Counted from the first letter of the stretch, positions 9,054 through 18,024 are shown. The stretch is DNA of 64,000 nucleotides from Pedobacter montanisoli (GCF_022809115.1 NZ_JALGBH010000001.1:1671117-1735116), one strand, 5' to 3'. Translations and numbers: made by a program. The notes: generated by a model not told the origin, from the letters alone.

Positions 9054-11744
9054 TTAGTGCCTTACAATAATTTGCTGTTTTATGATTTCTTTTTGTCCCT
9101 CTACATGTACATGAAGAAAATAGTTATCAGACTTTAAGTTTTTGGTGTCCAGTTGTAATTTGTAATTGTTGCTTCTTCCTCTTAACAAAAGTTTACCCTT
9201 TATGTCATATAAATAAGCTTCATATTCTTTCATAGCTAATTTCTCTTTTCCTGAAAGTTTTCTTAGCTTGTCATTGTCAGGCTCAATTGAAATGTAACTA
9301 TTTGCCGGATTAGGATAAACTATCATCGTGCGCCACCAGCCTCCGCAGTAACGCTCGAATGTTGCAGAACTGGATACTGTTAGGCCACAATTCAAATCTA
9401 TTTCTACTGTTACTTCACTGTTATTACAAGGAGGACTTGAATTAAAATATATTTCTGTACCACTTTCTACCAAATCACCATTTAAATACCATCTTATGGC
9501 ACTATAGCTGTGGTTATAAGGATAGACAGATGCACTTAAAGGCTCGCTGCCAATAGCAGGATTTACTGCGAAATGAATTTCCGGTTGATATGGAGCAAAA
9601 TATTCTCCTAAATTGATAGAGCAATCTCCTCCGGTTACCTGTATAGATCCTGCTGCTCCTGTAAAATCAATAGAATTAGAGGTGGTTGTTAATGACGTTG
9701 ATGTACCATTAATAAGTAAATTACCATCAACAGTCCAGGTTAAAGTACCTGTTGCTCCTTCCACTGTAGCAGTTCCTCCGCAAGATCCATTATCATTGGT
9801 AGGTGTAACAGTAATAACTAAGGGATTTAGGCTCTTGGTAATTATATAACTACCACAGCTGGTGATAACATTTGCCGTAAGTGTACCATAACCGTTAGAG
9901 GTACGTTGTACTGTTACGGGATTGGCAGTATTGGAACCACTAATACTATAAGTGCCATTAACGCTCCAAGTTACGGTTGCTCCGGTAGGTAAGCCAGGTA
10001 GATTATAAGTGGCTGTGTTGCAAAATATAGAAGTCCCGTTTATTTTAGGCAATGCAGCTTTTACTGCTGCAAAAGCATTGACCTTACCATAACCTAACTG
10101 ATTGCTTCTACCACCTACATAACTGTATCCACCTACCTTATCTGCACTTCCTGTTAAATAGTTAAATATCTCTTGTTGTAATAAACTGGGGTTTACAGAT
10201 AACATTAAAGCTGCAACACCAGCAATCTGAGGGCATGAAGCAGATGTGCCTCCAAATCTTCCTGTAAAATCTAAATAATTAATGCCACTGCTAGGTAAAT
10301 TTTCACCAAATGAAGGAGGATTGGTACTCGTATCTGCCCAAGGATTATAACCTGAACTACCGGGAATATCAATACTCCATACTTCAAAGGTTTCGCCTGT
10401 TATCTGACTTGGGTAGGCTCTATGCGATGGAGCACAAATATCTATTTCCGAACTTAAAGGACTGTAATTTGCTTTAGAATTATATCTGTCTGTTGCACCT
10501 ACTGTAATTACACCGTTAATATTAACATTTGCAGGAAAAGTAACATATCCATTATTTCCTGCAGCAGAATTTGCAGTATTTCCTGCAGCAAACACAACTA
10601 CACAGCCTTTTCCACCACGTCCATTTGTTATTGCATCTTGGATAGCGGAAATAATTACAGGATATAAATTTGGATTATTTGAGTTATAGCCCCAGCTATT
10701 TGATAAGATATCCGCACCATTATCTTTAGCAAATGTAATCGCATCAGCTATTCCTTGAACAGTTATACCAGAACCATCGGAATTAAAAATTCGGATAGGC
10801 ATGATGTTTACTTCAGAGGCTATCCCTGCTATCCCTATATTATTATTTTTAGTTGCAGCTATTAATCCTGCGCAGGCATTTCCATGATTATCGTTTCCGG
10901 TAGGAGAGGGATCATTAGTACTTCCGTCTCCAAAATTACTTCCTGTTAGTCTAACCTGTCTTGAATTTGGTAAATCTATATGATTAGATGTAACGCCCTG
11001 ATCTAATACGGCAACAGTAACAGAGTTACACCCCGAGGTAATATCCCAGGCTTGAGGGGCATCTATATCGGCATTAATGGTGCCTGTATGCCCGTTAAAA
11101 CTTTGTCCAGTATTATGTAAATTCCATTGATATGGAAAATAAGGGTCATTAGGAATAGATTGATAAAAATCAACTTTTGATATAAAATTTGGATGAGCAA
11201 ATTCAACAAGACCACTTTCCTGAAATAAATTAGCTATTTGTATAGCATTACTTAATCTTGGAACCTGATAAAGACGATAATTTTTAGTCTGTTTTATTGA
11301 AGTTAACTTATATTGTCTGGTAATAGAATCCGTTTTTTGATTTGATACTGATGATTTAAACTTTATTAAAATTTCATCGGTAACAATCATTTCCAGATCT
11401 GATTTCTTCAAAAGATATACGAAATTCACAGAACTAACATCATTATTTTTCTGAGCTTCAGTTATAAAATTATCTGTTTCATCAGCTGATAGTACATTTA
11501 GAACAACTGTTCGGTTGTCCTGCCATTTAATTTCTGTATCTCTATTCCCATCTTTCAATAGGGTTTTAGAAGCAGTTTGTGCTACTTTACTATCTTTATA
11601 CCGGATAGCTATTTTAGTATTTAATCTTTGAAGATAAACCTTTTCATTAAAGGCATAATAATAGTCCTCATTATTGGAAGAAGTAAAGCTATAGATTATA
11701 GCAATAAAGATTAATGATGACAGAGCAAAAAATATAGATCTCAT
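9054..11744 (-). CDS. Secreted S8 (subtilisin) protease with T9SS C-terminal sorting domain
   Basis: 896-residue exported serine protease. Order of parts: signal peptide (residues 1-22, hydrophobic core IFFALSSLIFIAIIYS), a propeptide-like region to about 190, the subtilase domain (about 195-570) with the catalytic triad Asp248 (VAVLDQG), His287 (NDNHGNACAG) and Ser501 (GGTSASCPQIAG), and the oxyanion Asn in AAGNT. About 230 residues of Ig-like/PKD-like beta domains follow, rich in Thr, Ser and Asn with scattered Cys. The last ~85 residues start with YPNPANSYISIE and hold YDIKGKLLLRG, the pattern of a type A T9SS sorting domain, so the product should be secreted or surface-attached through the type IX system. 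It is a single gene with its own terminator; probably involved in extracellular proteolysis. Confidence 0.93.
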   Translation of the reverse strand: MRSIFFALSSLIFIAIIYSFTSSNNEDYYYAFNEKVYLQRLNTKIAIRYKDSKVAQTASKTLLKDGNRDTEIKWQDNRTVVLNVLSADETDNFITEAQKNNDVSSVNFVYLLKKSDLEMIVTDEILIKFKSSVSNQKTDSITRQYKLTSIKQTKNYRLYQVPRLSNAIQIANLFQESGLVEFAHPNFISKVDFYQSIPNDPYFPYQWNLHNTGQSFNGHTGTINADIDAPQAWDITSGCNSVTVAVLDQGVTSNHIDLPNSRQVRLTGSNFGDGSTNDPSPTGNDNHGNACAGLIAATKNNNIGIAGIASEVNIMPIRIFNSDGSGITVQGIADAITFAKDNGADILSNSWGYNSNNPNLYPVIISAIQDAITNGRGGKGCVVVFAAGNTANSAAGNNGYVTFPANVNINGVITVGATDRYNSKANYSPLSSEIDICAPSHRAYPSQITGETFEVWSIDIPGSSGYNPWADTSTNPPSFGENLPSSGINYLDFTGRFGGTSASCPQIAGVAALMLSVNPSLLQQEIFNYLTGSADKVGGYSYVGGRSNQLGYGKVNAFAAVKAALPKINGTSIFCNTATYNLPGLPTGATVTWSVNGTYSISGSNTANPVTVQRTSNGYGTLTANVITSCGSYIITKSLNPLVITVTPTNDNGSCGGTATVEGATGTLTWTVDGNLLINGTSTSLTTTSNSIDFTGAAGSIQVTGGDCSINLGEYFAPYQPEIHFAVNPAIGSEPLSASVYPYNHSYSAIRWYLNGDLVESGTEIYFNSSPPCNNSEVTVEIDLNCGLTVSSSATFERYCGGWWRTMIVYPNPANSYISIEPDNDKLRKLSGKEKLAMKEYEAYLYDIKGKLLLRGRSNNYKLQLDTKNLKSDNYFLHVHVEGQKEIIKQQIIVRH

Positions 11745-12051
11745 ATATTGATTATTTGGTTTCAGATAATTTTAAACTGTAATTATAGCTTTCGGGATGC
11801 TTTCAATTAGATATTTGAGAATATGGCAATATCTGAAGCTTGATTTGTTTTTAAGGAACAGCTCAGATGTCTTGATTTTTTCTTTTAAACAAATTATAGT
11901 TTAAAAAGATACCTCTAATAATAAATGGCTTGAGATGTTTGATGAGCGTTTTCATTGTTAGTTTAGATTTTTGTTATTCTAAAGATATACATAAATCATA
12001 AAAAGAACAATTATTGATTTTTGTTTTTTAAACTATGAAATGACTAAATTA
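11745..12051. other. Intergenic region without recognisable feature
   Basis: 307 bp of A/T-rich DNA between the TlpA-like gene and the protease, both on the minus strand. It must contain the protease promoter, but I find no convincing TAnnTTTG box and no strong hairpin. Confidence 0.4.
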
Positions 12052-12885
12052 TTAAAGCTTTAAAATCTCTTCTTCAAAAAATGGAAGAATGTCATTAATG
12101 TCATTGGTCTCTTTTACGATTTCTCCTTTTTTATTGATTAAAATATGCGTTGGGTACATCTGAACATTAAGCTTGTTTCTCATGAAGTTTTCCTGATCAG
12201 GTATTACAGCATATTTGAATTCTTTTTTCTTAAGAAATGCCTTTAATTCCGATTTGTTATCTATGGCTAAACTGATAAACAGGATGTCTTTCCTATCCGG
12301 GTATTTATCTACTAAGGCGTTAAGTTCGGGAAATTCATTAACACAGGCTACACAATTGATGAACCAACATTTTAGAAGTACAACTTTATCCTTGGTATTG
12401 GAGCTATTATAAGTTCTGTTTTGTAGATCTGTGAAATTGAAATCAGGAAATTCCTTGCCTTCCATTTGAAAATGGAAACTTTCTATCTCGGCTTTTTGTT
12501 TAATGGTGTTTCTTACGTCATTTCCAATATTATTATTCTTACTGAGCTGATAAACAGGGATATTGTTAACGATTTTGATTTTAAAGGGAATGTAATTGCC
12601 CGTTTTAAGTTTTGTTAGAAATAAAGCTTTATCAATTTCGATAGAATCAGCATCAAGTCCGATAAAGTTTTGCGTTAAATTAATGTTCTTGTAGTCATAG
12701 GTGTACCATGTAATGAAATCTTTTAAGATAGAAGCCTGATCAACAGCAATATCATACGTTTGTTCATTCTGCTGTTTAGCGGGTGCTATGTTTTTTGATT
12801 CTTTTTTAGTGGTACGTTCAGATGGTTGGCACCCAGATAAGAACATTAAACAGGACAATAGCGTTAAAACAGACCTAAATCTCAT
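12052..12885 (-). CDS. TlpA-like thioredoxin-fold lipoprotein
   Basis: 277 residues from the ATG at 12885. A lipoprotein signal ends in LSGC (Cys at residue 19 from this start), so it is anchored in a membrane facing the periplasm. After a linker rich in Lys and Glu and an all-new N-terminal domain comes a TlpA/AhpC-TSA thioredoxin fold with the redox motif CVAC (about residues 178-181) preceded by KCWFIN, and the cis-Pro region MYPTHILINKKGEI. Probably a periplasmic thiol-disulfide reductase. A TTG further upstream (12909) lies inside the -7 box TATATTTG (12907-12914) and cannot be the start, which fixes the ATG at 12885. Confidence 0.85.
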   Translation of the reverse strand: MRFRSVLTLLSCLMFLSGCQPSERTTKKESKNIAPAKQQNEQTYDIAVDQASILKDFITWYTYDYKNINLTQNFIGLDADSIEIDKALFLTKLKTGNYIPFKIKIVNNIPVYQLSKNNNIGNDVRNTIKQKAEIESFHFQMEGKEFPDFNFTDLQNRTYNSSNTKDKVVLLKCWFINCVACVNEFPELNALVDKYPDRKDILFISLAIDNKSELKAFLKKKEFKYAVIPDQENFMRNKLNVQMYPTHILINKKGEIVKETNDINDILPFFEEEILKL

Positions 12886-12906
12886 GGTGTATGATAGGGT
12901 TTTAAC

Positions 12907-12914
12907 CAAATATA
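12907..12914 (-). promoter_or_regulatory. -7 box of the TlpA-like gene
   Basis: Minus strand TATATTTG, a full TAnnTTTG match, 21 nt before the ATG at 12885. It decides between two candidate starts. Confidence 0.55.
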
Positions 12915-12942
12915 CTTATTATGATTTTTAAAGGCTTAATAA

Positions 12943-14187
12943 TTAGTAATCTTTTCTGTTCTTTTCTTCAATCCACAAAGACATGTAGCGAGTGCTTTGC
13001 AGGCTTTGGTGCTTTAGGATTTCGCCCATAAAATTTTGTTGGCGATGTTGCGGAAGGCTATGATAAATCTCTTTGATATTGGTTAGAAACAAATCCTCAA
13101 AAGCTGTTTTTCTATATAAACTATTTAGAATGAGAGTGCCATTTTGTTGAGCTTTCAACCATTCTTCTTTATGGTTATACAGCAAGACCGCTTTTAGGCA
13201 AAATTCTTTCCAATCATTTTCAATAAAACCACCCCAAGGTAAATCTTTGTGCATAGATTCTGCACCAACAGAGGTAGTTACATTGGGTGTACCTGTCTGC
13301 ATAGCATCGATGAATTTGCCTTTTATACCTGCGCCAAAAGTAATGGGAGCTAACAAGATGCGATGCTTTGCGAGGGTGTTTTGGGCATTATCGGTTCTGC
13401 CATGTACAAAAAAACGTTCGGTTTTATTATTTAATTGCAATGCTTTTTGAGGTGGGTAAGAACCATAAATGTTCATACTGGCTTTAGGTAATAATTTTCG
13501 TAGTTCGGGCCAAATTTCCGTTTTTAAAGTTTTAACGGTTTGCCAATTGGGCTCGTGCATAAAGTTGCCAATGAAAGCAAAACCTTCTCTCTCCTCAAAA
13601 CTGTTCCAGTTTTTCGTCTGATCTTCTGTAATTTCTTCTTCCAAAAAAGGCAGGTAATACAGAATTGAAGCGTTGATCTTGAACTGTTCTGTAAGAATTC
13701 TGATTTCTTCTTCAGATATGATCAGTGACAGGTCGCAACGTAAAATTGATGCAATTTCCCGTTTGGCTTCGTCAGAAAATAATGCTTCATCAGTAAAAGG
13801 TACTCCGGCTTTTTGTTGTACTTCTCTAGCCTTTCGTAAAAAATGTAGGTCTTCGGTATCTAATATCCTCATTGTTTCGGGACATTCTTGCTGTACCCGC
13901 CAACCATATTGTTCCTCGATCATGAACCTGTCAAAAACTACGATTTCGGGCTGAAGTGCTTTGATCCACACATTAAAAGAAGAGTGGTTTAATAAGATTT
14001 GATGAGTTTCGGCGCCAATACTATGCAAATCGAACGAAAAATCTGATGGTTGTGCTGCCGAAGCAAAATGTACCTCAAAATTTCTTTCCTTAAAAAACCG
14101 GACCAATTGTATTATTCTTGTACCTGCTGCCGATGAGGTGGGTTCGGGCCATACCAATCCGATGAATAATACTTTTTGGGCTACCAT
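12943..14187 (-). CDS. Glycosyltransferase, GT4-like (GT-B fold)
   Basis: 414 residues from the ATG at 14187. The N-terminal half has a Rossmann strand with the donor/acceptor loop WPEPTSSAAGTR; the C-terminal half holds GFAFIGNFMHEPNW, FVHGRTDNAQ, and the nucleotide-sugar-binding segment APITFGAGIKGKFIDAMQTGTPNV with its acidic and glycine residues, typical of glycosyl transferases group 1. No membrane segment, so cytosolic or peripheral. Acceptor and sugar cannot be told; no other polysaccharide gene is nearby. A TACCTTTG box at 14200-14207 covers a possible upstream TTG (14202), which supports the 14187 ATG. Confidence 0.82.
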   Translation of the reverse strand: MVAQKVLFIGLVWPEPTSSAAGTRIIQLVRFFKERNFEVHFASAAQPSDFSFDLHSIGAETHQILLNHSSFNVWIKALQPEIVVFDRFMIEEQYGWRVQQECPETMRILDTEDLHFLRKAREVQQKAGVPFTDEALFSDEAKREIASILRCDLSLIISEEEIRILTEQFKINASILYYLPFLEEEITEDQTKNWNSFEEREGFAFIGNFMHEPNWQTVKTLKTEIWPELRKLLPKASMNIYGSYPPQKALQLNNKTERFFVHGRTDNAQNTLAKHRILLAPITFGAGIKGKFIDAMQTGTPNVTTSVGAESMHKDLPWGGFIENDWKEFCLKAVLLYNHKEEWLKAQQNGTLILNSLYRKTAFEDLFLTNIKEIYHSLPQHRQQNFMGEILKHQSLQSTRYMSLWIEEKNRKDY

Positions 14188-14199
14188 AATTCTGTTATA

Positions 14200-14207
14200 C
14201 AAAGGTA
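14200..14207 (-). promoter_or_regulatory. -7 box of the glycosyltransferase gene
   Basis: Minus strand TACCTTTG, 12 nt before the ATG at 14187; a longer start codon at 14202 would lie inside the box. Confidence 0.55.
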
Positions 14208-14232
14208 TAAACCTAAATGATTATTTATTTTG

Positions 14233-14240
14233 TAATTTTG
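14233..14240 (+). promoter_or_regulatory. -7 box of miaE
   Basis: Plus strand TAATTTTG, 26 nt before the ATG at 14267. It rules out the longer frame starting at 14138. Confidence 0.55.
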
Positions 14241-14266
14241 CGCTTTTTAAAGCCATTATCTGTAAA

Positions 14267-14848
14267 ATGTTAGGACTTAAATTACTGACCGATCCGCGTT
14301 GGGCAAATATTGCCGAAGAAAATTTAGAAGAAATTTTGACCGATCATGCCTGGTGCGAACAAAAGGCCGCCAGTAATGCCATTACCTTAATTACGCAAAA
14401 TTCTGAACACCAAGATCTGGTTGATGAGCTTACTGAAATTGCTTTAGAAGAATTGCAACATTTTAAAATGGTCGTAAATATCATTAAGGAGCGAGGTTAT
14501 ACTTTGGGCAGGGAACGTAAAGACGATTATGTGGGCTGCTTGGTAAAATTTAGTAAAAAAGATGGAAGTCGTAACCAAGCTTTTATTGATAGGTTATTGT
14601 TTGCTGCAATGATCGAAGCCCGCAGTTGCGAACGTTTTAGGGTGCTGTCGCAAAATATTAAAGATAAAGAACTGGCTAAGTTTTATTACGATTTAATGGT
14701 TTCTGAAGCTGGTCATTATACTACATTTTTAAATTTTGCCCGTAAATATAGTACAGATGTTGATGTAGAAAAGCGTTGGGCCGAATGGTTAAAATTTGAA
14801 GGTGAGCTGATTCAAAGTTTTGGTACTAAAGAAGCCATACACGGATAG
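14267..14848 (+). CDS. miaE: tRNA-(ms2io6A)-hydroxylase MiaE
   Basis: Non-haem diiron monooxygenase of the ferritin-like fold that hydroxylates the isopentenyl side chain of ms2i6A at position 37 of tRNA. 193 residues, as expected for MiaE. Diiron ligands are readable: Glu31, Glu62 and His65 (EELQH), Glu117 (IEARSCERF), Glu147 and His150 (SEAGH), i.e. two ExxH pairs in a four-helix bundle. The conserved C-terminal WAEWLKFEGELIQSFG also fits. It is a single gene divergent from the glycosyltransferase. The start at 14267 is set by the -7 box; a longer frame overlaps the divergent gene's promoter. Confidence 0.93.
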   Translation: MLGLKLLTDPRWANIAEENLEEILTDHAWCEQKAASNAITLITQNSEHQDLVDELTEIALEELQHFKMVVNIIKERGYTLGRERKDDYVGCLVKFSKKDGSRNQAFIDRLLFAAMIEARSCERFRVLSQNIKDKELAKFYYDLMVSEAGHYTTFLNFARKYSTDVDVEKRWAEWLKFEGELIQSFGTKEAIHG

Positions 14849-15156
14849 TGCACTGATTTTATTAACGTGAATTATGTATGTTTTACTGGTTTTTATTTAC
14901 TGAAAGCCCTTTTTGTAGCCCATCTCACAATCTTGCCTGCCCTTATGCCGGGCAACGGCAGGTACTTTTTTCCATAAAAAGTACCCAAAAATTCTCGGCT
15001 GCGCTCTTTGCTTTAAAGTAAGTGATAGGGCAATTGCATCGCTACAGCAAATAGCAGAGGCCGAATTTGACGAATATTAACGGTTTGTACTATGGCCTGA
15101 CATAATGCCAAAGGCCTATAATTCGCATTATAGTTTGTTAAAATGTAGTTGTGGTA
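14849..15156. other. Intergenic region with repeats between convergent genes
   Basis: 308 bp between convergent miaE and the GNAT gene. It holds the hairpin element at 14930-14985 and a further inverted pair around 15090-15115 (GGCCT/AGGCC). No gene is visible; the G+C content of the repeat part is higher than its flanks. Confidence 0.55.
14930..14990. repeat. Intergenic hairpin repeat of Sphingobacteriaceae type
   Basis: Contains CCTGCC...GGCAGG arms and then a perfect 10-bp inverted repeat, GGTACTTTTT (14961-14970) and its complement (14976-14985) around TCCAT. The GTACTTTTT-TCCAT-AAAAAGTAC core followed by CCAAAAATTCTCGGC resembles a repeat family I recall between genes of related genomes; number of copies cannot be judged from this window. 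Confidence 0.55.
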
Positions 15157-15666
15157 TTAAGTGGTTAATACCTTTTCAAAAGCTTTTCTCGGTGCTCCCC
15201 TAAATGACACTTCTCCGCAATATACATAGCCCATTTTATTTAAAATATTTAACATCCCATTGTTGTCAAAATTAGTGTCAACTTTTAAGCTGTTTATCTT
15301 ATTGCTTAACGCAAAATCTTCAATATGAGCCAACATTTTCTGTGCTAAGCCTTTCCCTAAATAGTCTTCGGCAATAGCCACCCTATGGTACACCACAAAA
15401 TCTCCTTCTGTAAGCCATTTTCCATCTATATCTGCATATGCAGGTTCATCATTGATCATAATTGCACAATAACCTGCAATATGATCCCCATCGGCTAAAA
15501 CATAGCCTGCACCTTTTGCAATATCTGATTGAATAACCGTGGGATTGGGATAGCCATCCTGCCATTGATTGCTACCATCTTCTTTACGTCTTTGGATTGC
15601 TTTTTTTAGGATCTCCCAGATTTGAGCTAAATCGTCTGCTGTAGCTTGTCTAAATAAATATGCCAT
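15157..15666 (-). CDS. GNAT-family N-acetyltransferase
   Basis: 169 residues forming one acetyltransferase domain. The acetyl-CoA pyrophosphate loop reads RVAIAEDYLGKGLAQKML (Q/R-x-x-G-x-G/A pattern, about residues 112-129), followed by the LKVDTNFDNNGMLNILNKMGYVYCGEV segment that ends most GNAT folds. Substrate is unknown. It is followed 23 bp downstream of the methyltransferase gene on the same strand, so the two are likely co-transcribed. Confidence 0.85.
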   Translation of the reverse strand: MAYLFRQATADDLAQIWEILKKAIQRRKEDGSNQWQDGYPNPTVIQSDIAKGAGYVLADGDHIAGYCAIMINDEPAYADIDGKWLTEGDFVVYHRVAIAEDYLGKGLAQKMLAHIEDFALSNKINSLKVDTNFDNNGMLNILNKMGYVYCGEVSFRGAPRKAFEKVLTT

Positions 15667-15689
15667 AATGTGCTGAACAATGTTTTTAA

Positions 15690-16547
15690 TTAAGTGTGTG
15701 CCAATAAAAATACTTCGCCACTGGCTGGAGTAAAGTTATCGGTGCGGTTGCTAAAATAGCTTCGCTCCAAGTCTTTGGTCGAAACAGTTTTTATGTGTTT
15801 AAAACCTGCTTCTTTAGCCATTGCTAATATTTCATCAGCATTAAAAAAACTAATGAATGGTGTTCCGGCTTCTTTGGCGCCTTTTTCTGCAATCAGCTGT
15901 AAAGGCTTATCTTCCTCATCGAGAAGTTTTATAGGTAAATAAAAAGTCATGGCTAGGGTAGAGCCAGGAGCAAGTGCTGTTAATTGGCTTAAAGTAGAGA
16001 TAATGGCATCTTTAGTGAGATATAAACTTACACCTGTGCATACCACAACTGCAGGCTTATTCACATCAAATCCCGCATTTAGTAATTGCTCCCACCATGA
16101 TGAAATTTCAAAATCTACACTTACAAAATGTAACCACTCGGGCAGACCATAGCCTGTTTCAATCAAGCGTTTTTGTTTCCATATTTGCGTATCAGGCTGG
16201 TCTATTTCAAACACCTGTAATTTAGCAGCAATATCAGGTCTACGCTGTGCAAACGTATCCAGACCTGCACCTAAGATTACGTATTGTGTAATGCTTTTTT
16301 TGCTTTGTTCGATGATCAGGTCCTCAATAAAGCGGGCTCGTGCCAAGATAGATGCTCTTAGGCGTTTGGTAAACTCAGGGTGCATATCCGGGCGTTGCTG
16401 CCAGCCTTCATCGGGTGCAGCTAATTTTAAGCCCACCTCATCCTCAAGTATATAGGGCTTTGAATCTACTTGTAAGTGCAAAGCTCTCCACAAGGCTGTT
16501 CTTATGGCTGTGCTATCTGGTTCTGTTGTTTTCTGGTTTGTTTCCAT
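15690..16547 (-). CDS. Class I SAM-dependent methyltransferase, LCMT/PPM1-like
   Basis: 285 residues. The SAM-binding motif I is VILGAGLDTFAQRR (about 90-103), followed by the acidic VFEIDQPDTQIWKQKRL segment, and CTGVSLYLTKDAI further on: the pattern of the leucine carboxyl methyltransferase-like family (TIGR00027-type) whose bacterial members have few known substrates; some act in polyketide or secondary metabolism. Soluble, cytoplasmic. Neighbour of a GNAT acetyltransferase, possibly one transcription unit, but this gives no firm role. Confidence 0.85.
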   Translation of the reverse strand: METNQKTTEPDSTAIRTALWRALHLQVDSKPYILEDEVGLKLAAPDEGWQQRPDMHPEFTKRLRASILARARFIEDLIIEQSKKSITQYVILGAGLDTFAQRRPDIAAKLQVFEIDQPDTQIWKQKRLIETGYGLPEWLHFVSVDFEISSWWEQLLNAGFDVNKPAVVVCTGVSLYLTKDAIISTLSQLTALAPGSTLAMTFYLPIKLLDEEDKPLQLIAEKGAKEAGTPFISFFNADEILAMAKEAGFKHIKTVSTKDLERSYFSNRTDNFTPASGEVFLLAHT

Positions 16548-16648
16548 CTTAAGCAGATTACCTATCTAATACATGCTAGGCTTTGAAAATGTTTTTATGC
16601 TCAAATATCTAAATTCTGAGAATTTATTTGAGCTTGATTACATAAATT

Positions 16649-17560
16649 TTACCAGAATAGTTCATCGCTAAGCGCTTTATTTATTGCGGCTCCGGTAAAA
16701 TTTCCTGAGGCTACTGCATTTGCCACAGAGCGCATAGGCGAAGAGTTATCGCCGCAGGCATACACGCCCTTGGTATTTGTTTGCTGAAATGTATCAACTT
16801 TGATAAAACCCTGTTCTGTTAATTCACAGCCTAAAGTTTCAGGAATATCTGAATGCTGGATAAAAGGAACTGCAGCATAAATCGCATCGAATTTAATGGC
16901 AGAATTGTCTTTAAATACAACTTCTTGTACTTTACCGTTTTGATGCACGATTTCCTGCACCTCTTTTTCTATAATTTCAATTTGATGAGCTTTAATTTTT
17001 TCGACTTGTTCTTCGGTAAAATCAGCTTTGCCAGAAGTTAATAAAGTTAAGTTGGCACTGAGGTTGTAAATAAGTGAAACGTAATGAGCGGCTTTTGCGC
17101 CATTGGCCATAATAGCTGTTTTTTGTTGACGAAACTCGTAACCATGGCAGTAAGGGCAATGAATTACAGAAATTCCCCAGCAGGCTTCAAAACCTTTAAT
17201 AGCAGGTATGATGTCTTTTATACCTGTTGCAAAGACCAGTTTTTTTGCTGTAAAAGTTTTGCCAGAAAGGGTTGATATTTCAAAAAGATTTCCGTTTTTC
17301 TGTCCTTTAATCGCTACATCTTCACAAAACTCTACGGTGTCATATTTTTCGACCTGTTGTTTGGCCACAACCGCAATTTCTTTGGGTTTTTTACCATCTT
17401 GTGTAATGAAATTATGAGAATGAGGAGTTTGCCTGTTGCAAGGTAATCCGCTGTCAATTACCAGTACTTTTCTCGTTGAGCGTCCTAAGGTCATGGCTGC
17501 TGAAAGACCTGCATAGCTTCCGCCGATAATGATTACATCAAAATATTTATTTTCTGTCAT
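16649..17560 (-). CDS. Thioredoxin-reductase-like FAD/NAD(P) oxidoreductase with CPYC motif
   Basis: 303 residues from the ATG at 17560. FAD-binding GGSYAGLSAA near the N-terminus, redox motif CPYC (Cys135 and Cys138) followed by HGYE, and C-terminal GVYACGDNSSP that binds FAD. Classical TrxR has CATC; CPYC/HGYE is typical of the related small-molecule dithiol oxidases (GliT/HlmI-like) and of uncharacterised bacterial homologues, so oxidation of a low-molecular-weight dithiol is as likely as thioredoxin reduction. It is divergent from the Fur-family gene, 80 bp between start codons, and its -33 element lies inside the dyad at 17611-17639, suggesting control by that regulator. Confidence 0.87.
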   Translation of the reverse strand: MTENKYFDVIIIGGSYAGLSAAMTLGRSTRKVLVIDSGLPCNRQTPHSHNFITQDGKKPKEIAVVAKQQVEKYDTVEFCEDVAIKGQKNGNLFEISTLSGKTFTAKKLVFATGIKDIIPAIKGFEACWGISVIHCPYCHGYEFRQQKTAIMANGAKAAHYVSLIYNLSANLTLLTSGKADFTEEQVEKIKAHQIEIIEKEVQEIVHQNGKVQEVVFKDNSAIKFDAIYAAVPFIQHSDIPETLGCELTEQGFIKVDTFQQTNTKGVYACGDNSSPMRSVANAVASGNFTGAAINKALSDELFW

Positions 17561-17587
17561 GATCACTGAAAGTTATAGTCAAAAATG

Positions 17588-17622
17588 TTTGGCAAAATTA
17601 GAAATTATTTTTATTATTGCAA
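17588..17622. promoter_or_regulatory. Interleaved divergent promoters of the reductase and the Fur-family gene
   Basis: Rightward: TTTG (17588-17591), 20-bp spacer, TATTATTG (17612-17619, one mismatch to TAnnTTTG). Leftward: TTG on the minus strand (17622-17620), 19-bp spacer, TAATTTTG (17600-17593). The two promoters overlap face to face, so RNA polymerase cannot use both at once. Confidence 0.6.
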
Positions 17623-17639
17623 CAAAGTCGCATTAATAA
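17611..17639. promoter_or_regulatory. Fur-family operator-like dyad
   Basis: Two 13-bp half-sites, TTATTATTGCAAC (17611-17623) and the inverted GTCGCATTAATAA (17627-17639), match at 11 of 13 positions around AAA. It covers the -7 box of the Fur-family gene and the -33 of the divergent reductase and ends one base before the ATG at 17641, the right place for autorepression and control of both genes. Confidence 0.6.
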
Positions 17640-17640
17640 A

Positions 17641-18015
17641 ATGAAAAGAAGAACAACATCATCAAAGCAAGCTGTTTTTAATATTTTAAAATCTTCTGAA
17701 GTTGCTTTAAGTCAAGATGATATTGAGAAGAAAGTAGCAGGAGAGATGAATCGGGCAACGATGTACCGTATCTTGAACAGCTTTTGTGAAGATGGTCATG
17801 TACACCGTATTTTTTCTGATGATGGCAGAACCTATTTTGCTGTTTGCTTAAATTGTAAGGAAAATGACCATCATCATAACCACGTTCATTTTCGTTGTCT
17901 TAAATGTTTGAGAATGGAATGTTTAAAAGAAGAAATAGAAATTAAAATGCCTCAAGGTTATACGTTCAAAGATGCAAATTGCTTGGTAACGGGTTATTGT
18001 AACTGCTGTTCATGA
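17641..18015 (+). CDS. Fur-family metal-dependent transcriptional regulator
   Basis: 124 residues from the ATG at 17641. Winged-helix DNA-binding part with RATMYRILNSFCEDGHVHRIF (recognition helix, about residues 38-58; family consensus is A-T-V/I-Y-R-x-L) followed by a metal-binding dimerisation half with CLNC (about 78-81), DHHHNHVHF, CLKC (about 93-96) and the C-terminal CNCC. The two CxxC pairs build the structural zinc site; the His-rich stretch can hold the regulatory metal. Zur, Fur or PerR cannot be chosen from sequence. An upstream TTG at 17617 lies in the promoter and is not used. The dyad before the gene suggests autoregulation. Confidence 0.87.
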   Translation: MKRRTTSSKQAVFNILKSSEVALSQDDIEKKVAGEMNRATMYRILNSFCEDGHVHRIFSDDGRTYFAVCLNCKENDHHHNHVHFRCLKCLRMECLKEEIEIKMPQGYTFKDANCLVTGYCNCCS

Positions 18016-18024
18016 TCATTGTTT

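Noticed and set aside
14138..14266. Longer start for miaE
   Set aside because: It overlaps the divergent glycosyltransferase start and lies upstream of a full -7 box; the family starts at 14267.
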